A program made the position numbers and the translations under genes. The notes below the pieces were generated by a model that was not told the DNA's origin, did not search any database, and saw nothing but the letters and a program-made list of their open reading frames with translations. From NCBI GenBank assembly GCA_011947345.1, contig JAAVTG010000111.1, positions 62,001-126,000 on the forward strand: 64,000 nucleotides of DNA, written 5' to 3'. Shown one piece after another: positions 22,696 to 33,276 of the stretch (the first letter of the stretch is position 1; each line of letters begins with the position of its first letter). Origin of the DNA: Phytophthora quininea. Its lineage: Eukaryota > Oomycota > Peronosporomycetes > Peronosporales > Peronosporaceae.

Positions 22696-22889
22696 TCAAA
22701 CACCACCTCCCTGGGCCGCCAAACAATGTTCACAACCACTATAAATAAGGTACCAGTCACCCAACTCCACGAAGATGATGGATCATGTTCAATTCCACCG
22801 AGCACGATTCGAACACGGTGAATAACCTGTCAGTCAAACAAAATTCCCTGGATCTCCAACCTGCTATCCCATCAACTGCCAACTTTGGT

Positions 22890-24859
22890 TTACAGTCGTC
22901 TCTCCTTGCCAGCATCCGCTGATGTAGTCTCGAAATATTTCTGCAGACGTTCCGTCGGAACCGTCAATCGGAAAAAGTATCTCGCTTTCGTGGTCGTGTC
23001 TCCTTCGCGAGTCATGTCATCCATGGAGAAAAGCGTTCGCAGGCTGGAATTGTCAGCATCTATCTGATCAAGCAACTCATAGCCGTGCTGCACCAAGAAC
23101 TGGAGACTGGGAGCCACAAATCCACCATTTGATGAGTCAACCTTCGCTCGCAGTTCGTCCAGTAGCTTGATGATCGTGTTGCTGCGCACTTGCTCGTTCA
23201 AAAACGAGCGTAGGTCGTACACATACAACTCTCCCTTCTCCATGAAGACCTTGTCGAACACATTGTGGGTCCGTGCAGCCTCGTAGAGCTTGTCTGCCAT
23301 GTTGATGCGTCGTTGAGCCAACAGCGAATGCAGCAGGTTCAGCGTCGTCGGGAGTCCCAGCACGAAAGCCCCTCCTTGTCGACGAGGGGTTGCTTTTCTT
23401 CGAACACAGCCTCGTAGGCCAGCTCAGGGTGGCGCTTGCGCACACATGTGCGCACCAGCACATCGTACACGCGCGGGTCCGCAGGCACGTTGAACTTCAG
23501 CATCTCTCTCCACAGATACATGGATCTACCGCAGTGGTCTTCCTCGCGCAGCCGTCTAAAGAATGCCTCGATGATCGTGTCGTCTCGCGGCTCATCGCTG
23601 TTAGGATAAAGCGCACGGATGACTCCGTCAGGGTTCATGTACGCAGCAAGACCCATCGACCCCACAAGACTACCACAGAAGAGCGTCGTCACCATGTATT
23701 CCTCGTAGTTGATGAAGGGCACACACGCAGCGCCGATAAAGCCCATGCCAACGAGGGCCGCCTTGACCTTCTTAGCGTCGATCGAGCCCAGCTCGCCATG
23801 GTACACAGCGTGCATCATCGTGATGAACGTTACGAGATCAGGCTGGATCTTGCGCTCCTTCATCTCCTCATACAACTGGAAGGCTGAGGAGAGGTTGCTC
23901 ACCTTACCGCAGGCCTTCAGCATGACATTGTAGTGCACCAAGTTCGGCTGCATCGTCTGCGATTCTTTCAACTCGTTCATCAGCGCCAAGGCCCCATCAA
24001 ACTCCCCGTTCTCAGCGTACGCGTCCATCAGAATCGCGTACGTGTGTTCATCCGCAGGGATCCCCTGCGCTTGCATCTTGTCGAACAGCGCCAGCGCTTC
24101 CGACACGTGTCCGCCGCGTGCATACGCACTCATCAAGTTGTGGAACGTGATGTCATTCATCTTGACCCCAGCTTCGTTCATCTGGTTCAGCACGTCCTGC
24201 ACTCTCTGCGGGTCTCCGGCAGCCCCAGCAACCGCCAATAGCGCCGAGTAGACACTAAGATTGGGGATAGATCCTCGTTTCACGGCTGCATCAAAGAATT
24301 GAAAGCCCTTCTCAACTTCTCCGAGTGCAGCGCAGGCCTGGATGGCGCTGGCGAGCGCCGGGTTCAGCAGGAATACCTCCTGGTCCATGAGCTTCTCTGC
24401 GAGGTGGATCACCTCCCAATTGCGGCCTGCCTTCTGAAACACGCGCATGGATTCCATCTCTGCCTTGCCGTGGGTGATACTGGAGCGATCCACAATGTGA
24501 CACAACGGGATGGCGGCCGTGCACTGCTCCCTGGACTTGCAGAGCTGCAGGACAGCGTTGGCGCGTCGTAAGAAGTCCATCGAGGGGTCGAAGCGGCCTC
24601 CATGGCGCTTGGCCTCGTGCACTAGTGCCTCCACATCGCCCACCACTTGCGTCCGCGACGTCCTGCGGCGTCCGGGTCCGGCGGTGGAGCTGGATTTGCG
24701 CAGGGTCGCGGTCTTGACGGGTTTCGTGGCGCTCACTTTGCTGTCTTGTGCCGAAGCTGCCGTCAGAGCTGGCGACGCGGAGACTGCGCGCACTGCAAGA
24801 GAAGCATGTTGAGAGTCCTTCAGCGCCGCGCGCGCCACGCGAAGAAGCCCGCGACGCAT
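22890..24859 (-). CDS. Mitochondrial PPR protein (one frameshift)
   Basis: Starts MRRGLLRVARAALKDSQHA, an Arg-rich amphipathic start typical of mitochondrial import. The middle contains tandem pentatricopeptide repeats (about 35 residues each, e.g. DITFHNLMSAYARGGHVSEAL and EHTYAILMDAYAENGEFDGAL), which bind organellar RNA. A mildly hydrophobic stretch follows (MVTTLFCGSLVGSMGLAAYM), then a C-terminal domain ending in ADAGKERRL. The frame breaks at a C4 run on the plus strand (23369-23372); one more base joins the two parts into about 655 residues. RNA target unknown. Its ATG lies only about 60 bp from the presumed ATG of the divergent ABC transporter. Confidence 0.85.
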
Positions 24860-24919
24860 GCTAGAGCTCCTGCACGCAGAGGTATCCGCTTGCTACTCTT
24901 GCTTTCGGCCACAGACTAC

Positions 24920-26853
24920 ATGCATGATCGAGGTCCTATCAATTTGCATATGGCGCATAGATTCGCGATCGAGCTTGTGGACCGCAGACTCAGATCGGAG
25001 CTCGTCGGGATGCTGCCGCCGCGGTCCTTCCTGCTGCAGAAGGCGAGCGCGCCGTACGACGGCGGCGCCAGTGGGGACCCCAAGAGCGGCGATGAGGCCT
25101 CGAGCAAGCCCAAGAGGAGCCAGCAGGGCAGCAACGTCGGCTGGATCTTGAGTTTGACCAAGGACGAGACGCTGCCGCTGTCTGTGGGCGTGGCGGGCAT
25201 GACGATCGCGTCGGCCATGAACCTGGTATTCCCCGCATCATGGGCAAGGCGATCGACGTGGCCAGCGGCAAGCCGGCGCCCGGCGGACTGTCCCGCAAAG
25301 GGTTCGTGGTGGTGGTGCTGGCCACGTTCTTCACGGGCTCAGTGGGCTCGTTCCTGCGTACGTACTCGCTGGGCATGGTGGCTGAGCGCATCGCTGCCAA
25401 ACTGAGACGCAGACTGTACCGCGTGCTGCTGTCCCAAGAGATGAACTTCTACAACAACCGCAAGGTCGGAGAGCTGGTCACGAGACTGAGTGGCGATTGC
25501 CAGCAGACTGCCAATGCCGTTGTGGACGTGCTGAGCAATGGCTACCGATCGCTGAACTCGGCCGTGGGGGCGTCGTGCATGCTGCTAACCATCTCGCCCA
25601 AGCTGACGCTCGTGTCGCTGACAATCCTGCCGCTCGTGGGCACTGGCGCCATGTTGTTCAGCAAGTTCTCGAGCAGACTGTCCAAGAAGCACCAGAACTC
25701 GGTGGCAGACATGATTGGTGTGGCTGAAGAGAGACTCAACAATATCTTCACGGTGAAACTGTTCTCGGCGGAGCAAGACGAGCTGACGCACTTCGAAAAG
25801 ATTAACCAGGGCATCCTGGCCAACGCCAAGAGAGCTAAGCGTGCTCGTGGAGTGTTTATGGGCGGTCTGTCGCTGTCGATCAACTGCTCGCTGTTCTCGG
25901 TGCTGTATTTTGGCGGATCTCTCGTTGGTACGGGCGAGCTTACTATCGGCACGCTCACGTCGTTCGCGCTGTACAGTGGCTTCATGGGTCTCGGTTTCTC
26001 TGGCGTGTCGTCGTGTTTGAGTGAGATGAAGAAAACGCGCATGTCCTCCGAGGCGTTGTTTGATCTACTGTCGCTGCGGCCTGCTGCCGATGGTGAGGCC
26101 ACTCTGGGCATCGTCAAGGGCCATGTGCGCTTCAACAACGTCTCGTTCTCGTACCCGTCGCGCCCAGATATCCTGGTGTTGGACAACCTGAACCTGGAGA
26201 TCAACCCTGGCGAGGTCGTTGCCATCGTTGGCAAGAGCGGTGCTGGCAAGACCACAATCGCGTCGCTTATGTCCAAGATTATTACTCCGACGAGCGGCTC
26301 CGTGACTCTGGATGGTGTCGACATTGCTTCATTGAAGGCGTCCTGGCTGCGTAAGCAGATCGGAGTTGTCAACCAGGAGCCTGCGCTGTTCGCGTCTACC
26401 ATTGCGGAGAACATCATGTACGGCTCTGAAGTTCACAACAAGGAGCTGCTCGTCGCTGCTGCCAAGGAGGCACACGCCCACGAGTTCATCATGGAGCTGC
26501 CCGACAAGTACGACACCTTTGTCGGCGAGAAGGGCGTTGAGCTGTCTGGTGGCCAGAAGCAGCGCATTGCCATTGCCCGAGCGCTCTACAAGCAAACGAA
26601 CATCCTGCTCTTTGACGAAGCCACGAGCTCCCTTGATGGGCGCAGCGAAGACATGATCCGCCGCGCGCTCGACTCGGCGGCCCAGAACAGGACGGTGTTC
26701 ATCATTGCACACAGACTGAACACGATTAAGCATGCCAACCGCATCATTCTTCTCGAGGAAGGTGTCATTGCGGAAACCGGCACTTTCGAAGAGCTGTACA
26801 AGGAGGGAACCAAGTTTTACAACCTGGCGCACAACCAAGCGCCACTGCTTTAG
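24920..26853 (+). CDS. ABCB-type half transporter, probably mitochondrial (one frameshift)
   Basis: A half-size exporter with one membrane domain and one nucleotide-binding domain. Seen: TMD helices with the coupling region FYNNRKVGELVTRLSGDCQQ, Walker A (GKSGAGKTT), signature LSGGQKQR, Walker B (ILLFDEATSSLD) and H-loop (IAHRLNT). It resembles ABCB8/ABCB10 and TAP. The frame breaks at a C4 run (25231-25234); one extra C joins AMNLVFP to IMGKAIDVA. In-frame ATGs at 24920 and 24953 are likely starts; an earlier one at 24806 would overlap the divergent PPR gene. A GT...AG pair within 24880-24970 does not keep frame. Mitochondrial inner membrane is inferred from family resemblance. Confidence 0.87.
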
Positions 26854-26907
26854 ACGTGCAGAGCCAAGCACTTTGCTTGAAATTATAAACTGATCGTTCC
26901 TTCCTGT

Positions 26908-28357
26908 CTACTTTGGCTTGCTTCCTGTCAATGAGTCTTGGGTATCGTTTTGGAGCTTGGCGGTGCACGACGGGCATTGCGCGATAACCATTTCGAGCTG
27001 GTCGGCGTAGCCGTTCATTTGGGCCAAGTTGTCCTGCACGAAAGCGGAAATGTGTCACTGCTGAGGAGCGAGCACAACTGCTGACACCTTACCTCCAACG
27101 CTTTCAGCTGTCCTTGCAGCTCGGAGTCGCCTTGGGCTGCCGCAGGAGTGTCCTTCGGCGGCTCTGCTTCAACAGGGGCTTCGATCGTTCCAGCTCAAGT
27201 TCCAATTCCAACACCTCAATTTTTTCGTCCTTAGCCTCGATGGCTTTCGCGGACAGGTTGCTGGCCGTTTGAAGAGCAGCATGCTCTTGCTCGAGTGCTC
27301 GATACTTGTCTGTTTAGCAGCAACGTTGTGAAATATCAACCTCAAGCACAATGTACACCACATGTACCTTCCAGGGCCGAATAGTCTCTGTTGAGTTTCG
27401 CAACTTGGGTCTGGAGCTCTTCAAGCTCGCGTTCTCTCTCAGCACGAACTCTTTCTTGCTCACCTTTATCTTGCTCGCTTTTATCCTCGTCAGGAACTGT
27501 AATCGATGGACATTCGGCAAGTTCTGCTACCACAGGTTCAGGCACTGTGATCTCGACAGGAACCCGAAGGCTGAGCAGTTGAGGACTGCAGCTGCTCTTG
27601 CCTGGTCCTGTGCACTCGGGCTGATAACGACATGAGATGCGAGTGCAGCAGCGTTCAAGAACGACGAAGCTACCTTTCCACCATCCTCTTCTAGTTCATT
27701 CTGTCCTTCCTCTTCGACAGCGACACGCTTACGCTTGTGGGGAGCCATGTCGCCCCATTCGTGGCAATTTTCAGGAAGTCGAGTGGTGCGCGAAGTTCCA
27801 TTCGTCAAGTGAAGCTGCTGAAGAAGCTGTGCGGTAGTTTTCATTCGAGTGGCGAGCGTTCTAAGGAGCCAAACACTGTCAATCTCTTAGCTGCGCCGAG
27901 CCAAATGACGGCAAGTCGCCCACCTAATGTAGTTCTGCTTCATCGTCCACGTGGACGCTTCCAGCTCCTTAACTTTCTTGCTGAGCATCGACTGTGACTC
28001 GCGCGACGTTTGAAGGTCCATCTTGTACGCCTCCAGCTGCCTGCTCTGGTGCTCCTTGGTCTGCTGCAGAGTCCCGATCTGCCCACACATCTTGACCCTG
28101 CTCGCGTGTGCAGCCGCCAGTTCTTCTTGTGCTGTACGGACAGGCCAGTAAGTCAATGTCTTATCCTCCCCGGCACAAGAAGCAGCAGCCTCACCATGCT
28201 GCAGCTGGTCAGTCAGCAGCCGCTGCTTGGCGGCCGCGGCCGCTTGCTCCGCGCTCTGCTGGTTCGTGTGCACCTCGCACCGCGACAAGCTCTGGAGGAG
28301 GTTCTCGAGCTGTGGCAGGGATGACTCATCTCGTCCATTCTCGGGCGCTGGTTCCAT
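26908..28357 (-). CDS. Coiled-coil protein of unknown function, six exons
   Basis: Not recognised. Exons on the minus strand: 28195-28357, 27924-28131, 27682-27860, 27368-27607, 27093-27309 and 26908-27033. Introns are 63, 63, 74, 58 and 59 bp with GT-AG ends and consistent phases. The product is nearly all coiled coil (QLENLLQSLSRCE; ERERELEELQTQVAKLNRDY; KAIEAKDEKIEVLELELELE), with a basic KRKRVAVEEE patch resembling a nuclear signal in exon 3 and a CPSC pair near the C-terminus (VIAQCPSCTAKLQ). A one-base frame conflict remains in exon 5 near 27185. The donor of intron 3 is the least certain. The six-exon structure is high for this window. Confidence 0.72.
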
Positions 28358-28843
28358 CGTCTTCGGTTCTTCTGTGGTCCTGCGTCTTGAGCTGCAAATT
28401 CGAGTGAGGCCAGAAAGGCAACTTCAACTTGAAGACCATCACTCTGGCAACCGTTTTTTCACAGTACGATTGCAAACGATTATGGGACGAAATACTCGTT
28501 CCCGCGAGCGGCATTGCCACTGAAGTGTTCAACTTCCTCAAGAAAGACATGTAGCTACGATCATACATGTACATCATGGTGCAACGACCACGTAGCAACG
28601 ATTGCATGCAGCAACGATTATGGGCGATTGATCAATATGATCCTGGCCATGCATGACGGTATTGCCGCCGTAATGTTCATCTCAAGACTTGAGTCAAGTC
28701 GGTGGCAAAGGATCAGATGATCACTGCTGGGATGGGGTTACACCATCGCCAAGAAAACCTGCTGCCGTTCGACGACCGACTCTGAAGCTCACCTCAAGGC
28801 CCCACAGAGTCATTTGCAAAGTTGTCACCCAGTTCACATCCCG
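28358..28843. other. Intergenic region between coiled-coil gene and carboxypeptidase gene
   Basis: About 485 bp. No coding signal, no RNA gene and no repeat stands out; it is the shared upstream region of two divergent genes. Confidence 0.5.
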
Positions 28844-30483
28844 ATGCGGTCGAGCCTGCTGTTGACCACGGCGCTCGCTGCCATCGCCCATTCCCAAGCT
28901 GTAGTCGTCACCTACGAGGACCTCTCCTATGGCGAGATCGTCGACCGCCTGCTGGAGTTGGGGGACAAGTACCCGGACTACTCAGAGGTCTTCAGTGTGC
29001 AAGACAAGTACGGTCTCCCCAAACCCGACGAGTTGCAGTGCTCCAGAGCCAACAAGACGGTGCCCTGCGAGCAGTACGTGATCAAGATCACCAACGAGAC
29101 GTCGCTGCCGGACCCGCATCGCCCCGAGTTAATCTTCAGTGGCGCAGTGCACGGCAACGAGCGAGTGGGACCGCAGGCGGTTGTTGCGCTGGCTGAGCTG
29201 CTGCTGGATCATGCCGACCGGGAGGACGGCAACGCCTGGATCAAGCACTTGGTGGACACCCGCACGATTGTGATTCTCCCCACTGCGAATGCCCACGGCT
29301 ACAGCCACAACCAACGTCGTGAAAACGATATCGACCCCAACCGAGACTTCCCGTACAACTTGGACAACGAAGAGTGCATGCAGACCATGGCCGCACGCGC
29401 GATCAACGAGCTGTGGCGCGACCACTTGTTCCAACTCGGCATCACGTTCCACGCCGGTACGCGCTGTGTTTCGTACGAGTGGGGTGCCAAGAATCACATG
29501 CTTGAGTCTGAGCAAAGTGAGAAGAGTCCCGACGACCTCAGTCAGCAGCAACTTGCTCGCATCATGACGCGGTTTGGAGGCAGGTTCGAAGAGGACGATA
29601 CGTACTACCCGGACGGCACCATGACCGACATTGTTTACGCGGTGAATGGCGGCATGGAAGACTGGGGATATGCAGCATCCTGGGAAAACGAGTTCACTAC
29701 TCCCAAGCCCATTGGAGTCTGCGATCCAAGCACCTACGGAGGCTACCCGAAGGCCAAGACCAAATACAATAATGCTACGCACCGGGCGTTCAACATTCTG
29801 ATAGAGACTAGTGACGCAAAGCAGCCCAACGCGACGGCTCTGGGTGACAGCACGATGCTCTTGGACGAGGCACTGAGTGATTACCTGCCGGACGAGCAGA
29901 CTGTGGGTCACGTCCCCAGGAATGTCCGATTGTCGCTGCTGTACATCGACCTGGTGCAGCCGTATCTGCTGTGGAAGAAGATCCCAAGCAAGACGACGAG
30001 GAAGACGCGCACTACCGTCACGTGGGAAGTCGCTGGCAGCATTACGGTGGACAGCACGCAGCTCAAAATTTGGACGGAAGGCGATGCCTCAGCTTCTACC
30101 GTCACGAAAGCTCACAGCGGAGTCACGCGATGGTATCACGATGACTTGGGCTTGTCGAAGAAAAACAACAAGGGCTTGTTCTCAACGGCGGTTCAGTTTG
30201 CAGACGCCGGGACGTATTTCGTGCAAGCGATCGCTACCGTCGACCAGGACTGGCTTATCCAAGGCTCGGGCGACAACAAGTCGGTGCCTGACGTTGGACC
30301 TCAAAGCCACATTGTGAATGGCCGCACCAACGACGACTGGGAGTTTTCTAACAACGAGCGTGTCGTGAAAGGCCAAACGGTGTGGGCGTCACCGGTAAGT
30401 GCATCAAGTGTTAAGGCTGTGTTACTCTAAACTCATATTGTTTCTTGTGGTTGCTGTAGGTGGCCAAGATCGTCGTGTCTTAG
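28844..30483 (+). CDS. Secreted M14 zinc carboxypeptidase
   Basis: Exon 1 28844-30394 and a tiny last exon 30460-30483, with a 65-bp intron (GTAAGT...CTGTAG), give 524 residues. MRSSLLLTTALAAIAHSQA is a clear signal peptide. M14 catalytic residues are visible: H103 and E106 (HGNE) and H203 (TFHAG) as zinc ligands, N166-R167 (DPNRDF) for the substrate carboxylate, and E321 (ILIETSD) as the general base. A beta-rich C-terminal domain follows, like the transthyretin-like domain of carboxypeptidase D/E. Predicted to trim C-terminal residues from peptides outside the cell or in the secretory pathway. No frame break in 1.5 kb. Confidence 0.93.
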
Positions 30484-30718
30484 TGTCCGCATGGACAATT
30501 AAACTACATAGAACACGAGTACTCACCGCATCGGCATGAGAGCAACAACCGAGGCAATTTTCAACGAAGCAAGGGTTTTCCTCGAGATAAATGATTCAAA
30601 GCTAAGATATGATTATGCAGAAGACCTCTTGCCTTCTGGGGTTGAAGTGCCTCAAGCCGGAAACAGTTTCGCTCCACAGCGCACGAACAGTAGGCCTTGG
30701 TTGCTGGAGTCCTAACTA

Positions 30719-32197
30719 CTACAACTCGGAGTAGGCGTTGGTGGAGCGGTAGTACGATCCTGGGTAGCCCATGCTCATACCTCGCGGCGGCATCCGTGAA
30801 CTGCCGACACCGCTGCGCATGTTTGGACCATAGCCGTACCCGCTGCGTCCGCCAACACCTCCTCCTGCTCCTCCTGCCTGGCCTGCCACCTGAACCAGGA
30901 ACATGTGACCCGATGGACATGCTACCCTCCTGAAAAACAAAACACCACAACGTTAGAATCAGAGTCTCGCTCTTCGGCCAAACTAGGATTAGCCAGGACG
31001 TACATGTTGTACATGTGAGGGAGCACCCGCATCTGAATGTGGCATTGCGGACAACGTACGAGCGCGCCATGAGAGCTTGCTCGGTATGAAACGGGCTGAT
31101 TCAAGTCGGGACCTGACGGAGTCGACATGCGCATACCGGCATTGCCCGCAGCGCCCGACTCGTCGGCTCTCGGCTTCGCGTCATGTTCAGTGACTGCAGC
31201 TCCGCAATCGCGGCAAAATCGGTGGCCGAGTCGTACGCGCGGGTGGTCGCACTGCTTTTGACCTGCATCTCTTCCATGGTCGCACGACACGACGGACACT
31301 TGTCGTAGTTGCTGGAATCTGATTTCTGGATCTCCTTCAAGCAGCTCCAATGGAAGCTGTGGCCGCATGCTGTGGTGTAGATGGCGTCGCCCACATCCAT
31401 CGTGTCCAAGCAGATCGCGCACTCCTCGGCCTCCTGCACCACCGTCGTCTCCACCGTCTCTCCGTCCAGCTCTTCCTTGCCTCCATACACATCTCCAGCT
31501 GCAAAAGGCTTCGCTACCATCGCCACTGATCTCTTCTCAGCGTCTTCAAGGAAGGAGTTCAACTCCTTCGAGTACTGCGACTGCACTTCGCTGGCGCTGT
31601 CATCCAAGCTTCTGGCAGCGCACCGCAGCCGCAGCGTCCTCAGATCTGGACGCGGACCCAAATGCTTTTCCTCAATGGCTCGAAGCCGCATCTCTCTGCG
31701 CGCTTGAGCCGCCGCTACTTCGCGTTCGCGCTGCGTGCGCTCAACTTCTCTCTGTCGCTCTTCCTCTTCCACAGCAGCCACCTGGCGAGCTCTGGCTCGC
31801 TCCACGTCCTCGGCGCGTCGTCGCTCCAGCATCATCTGGTTCTGGTCGCGAATGCAGCGGTCGCACACGCGCACAGGCTCATTATTGTACCGCATGATGG
31901 TGGAGCTGGGCATGACTTTGTGCGTGCGAGCGCAACTGCCGCACACAGCGTTTCCGCAGGACTATATGTATATAATACATCAATAGAAAATATTAAAAAA
32001 ATGAGAAAAGTAAACATTGAGGTGGTGGGAAACAACGGACCCGGCAGCGATGCTTGCGGCGGAAGGCGTGAAACTTCTTGTCGCACACGTAGCAGTCGGC
32101 GGCGGCCTCAAATGTGGCGTCGGGAACGACGCTCCCCACCGCTGTTGGCCATGGTCATGCCGAAGCCGATGCCCGATGACGACCCCTGCGCGCGCAT
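30719..32197 (-). CDS. FYVE plus RING-H2 protein (E3 ligase-like), frame unresolved at both ends
   Basis: N-terminal FYVE-type zinc finger: CYVCDKKFHAFRRKHRCR, then an intron at about 31962-32055, then SCGNAVCGSC...NNEPVRVCDRC. FYVE domains bind PI3P on endosomes. A long charged helix follows (ERARARQVAAVEEEERQREVE), then a RING-H2 (CAICLDTM...CGHSFHWSC...CPSC), so ubiquitin ligase activity on endosomes is inferred. Downstream are a one-base frame conflict near 31180, a CPQCHIQMRVL pair, an intron with uncertain ends (about 30890-31000) and a Gly/Arg-rich tail ending NAYSEL at 30719. At the 5' end ATG 32197 is not in frame with the FYVE domain. Confidence 0.75.
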
Positions 32198-32399
32198 ACC
32201 CAGGCCCCAAGTCTCCGCTGGTGGTCTGTGTCTGTTTTGGGTGTGTCGTCCGTCGGAAATTCCACCAAAACTTTAAATAATAATGCAATCTTTTCCACTC
32301 ACTTCAATTCCGAGTCGAAATGGGTGGAAAAGATGGCATTATTGTTTACATTCTTGATGGATTTTTACAATAAGACTTGAGAAAAACATTTGCAGCAAG

Positions 32400-33226
32400 A
32401 TGACCAAGTCCACCGAGGCGAATCGAGTGCGTCCGCAGCAGCACCTGCATCTACAATATAAGCCCACTAACAACCGCTGCTGCAGGACATCTACTACCGC
32501 AAGGCCAAGGAGGTGGGTTTCCGCGCGCTCGGCCTTCAAGCTGCTGCAGCTCGACGAGCAGTTCAACTTCCTGCGCGACGTGCAGCGCGCCGTCGATCTG
32601 TGCGCCGCCCCGGAAGCTGGAGCCAAGTGCTGAGTCGCAAACTCTACGACGCCAGCAATGTCGGCGCCGATGGCAGCAGCGACGTGCGCATCGTGTCGGT
32701 GGATCTGCAGGAGATGGCGCCCATCCCAGGTGTGCAATTGCTCCAAGGCGACATCACCAGCAAGCGCACGGCCGAGCAGATCATTGGCCACTTCCACGGC
32801 GCAAAGGCCCAGGTGGTGGTGAGCGACGGCGCGCCGGACGTCACCGGGGTGCACGACATTGACGAGTTTGTACAGGCGGAGCTATTGGCTGCGGCGTTAA
32901 ACATTACGACGCATGTGCTGGAGGAAGGAGGAGCTTTTGTCGCCAAGATTTTCAGGTGCGAGCAGTACGACCTGCTGGCCACGCAGCTTAGCGTGTTCTT
33001 CGAGAGTGTGTCGTGCTCCAAGCCGAAAAGCAGCAGAGCGCAGAGCAACGAGCACTTTGTAGTGTGTCAAGGATTTAAACTGCCGGAGAACTACACGCCT
33101 GTGATGACGTCATACTTGCTGCCGCGATATGGTCTGGAAGAAGGAGAGAAGCATGACCCGCTGCTGGTGCCGTTCCTGGCTAGTGGAGACATGTCCGGAT
33201 ATGATGCTGTACTGGAATTCTACTAA
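32400..33226 (+). CDS. TRM7: FtsJ-family tRNA 2'-O-methyltransferase, TRM7/FTSJ1 type (frame-damaged N-terminus)
   Basis: TRM7 methylates the 2'-OH of anticodon-loop nucleotides 32 and 34 with SAM. Exon 1 is 32400-32426, then a 59-bp intron (32427-32485), then [14 protein letters not shown], the family hallmark. Two nucleotides are then missing (CG unit near 32522) and one more near 32617, so about 32 codons, including [10 protein letters not shown] and DLCAAPGSWSQ, are read in the wrong frame before the reading is restored at [11 protein letters not shown]. The catalytic tetrad is otherwise present: K of SAFKL (wrong frame), D of [12 protein letters not shown] of FVAKIF and E of NEHFVV. The compensated error suggests consensus faults, not decay. 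Confidence 0.88.
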
Positions 33227-33276
33227 CGTCACTGGGGAATGGATAGAGTTTACTACTTCGAGCATCGGATTGCATT

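Noticed and set aside
24880..24970. GTATCC...GCATAG as an intron at the start of the ABCB gene
   Set aside because: Splicing there puts the downstream exon out of frame with the conserved transporter sequence.
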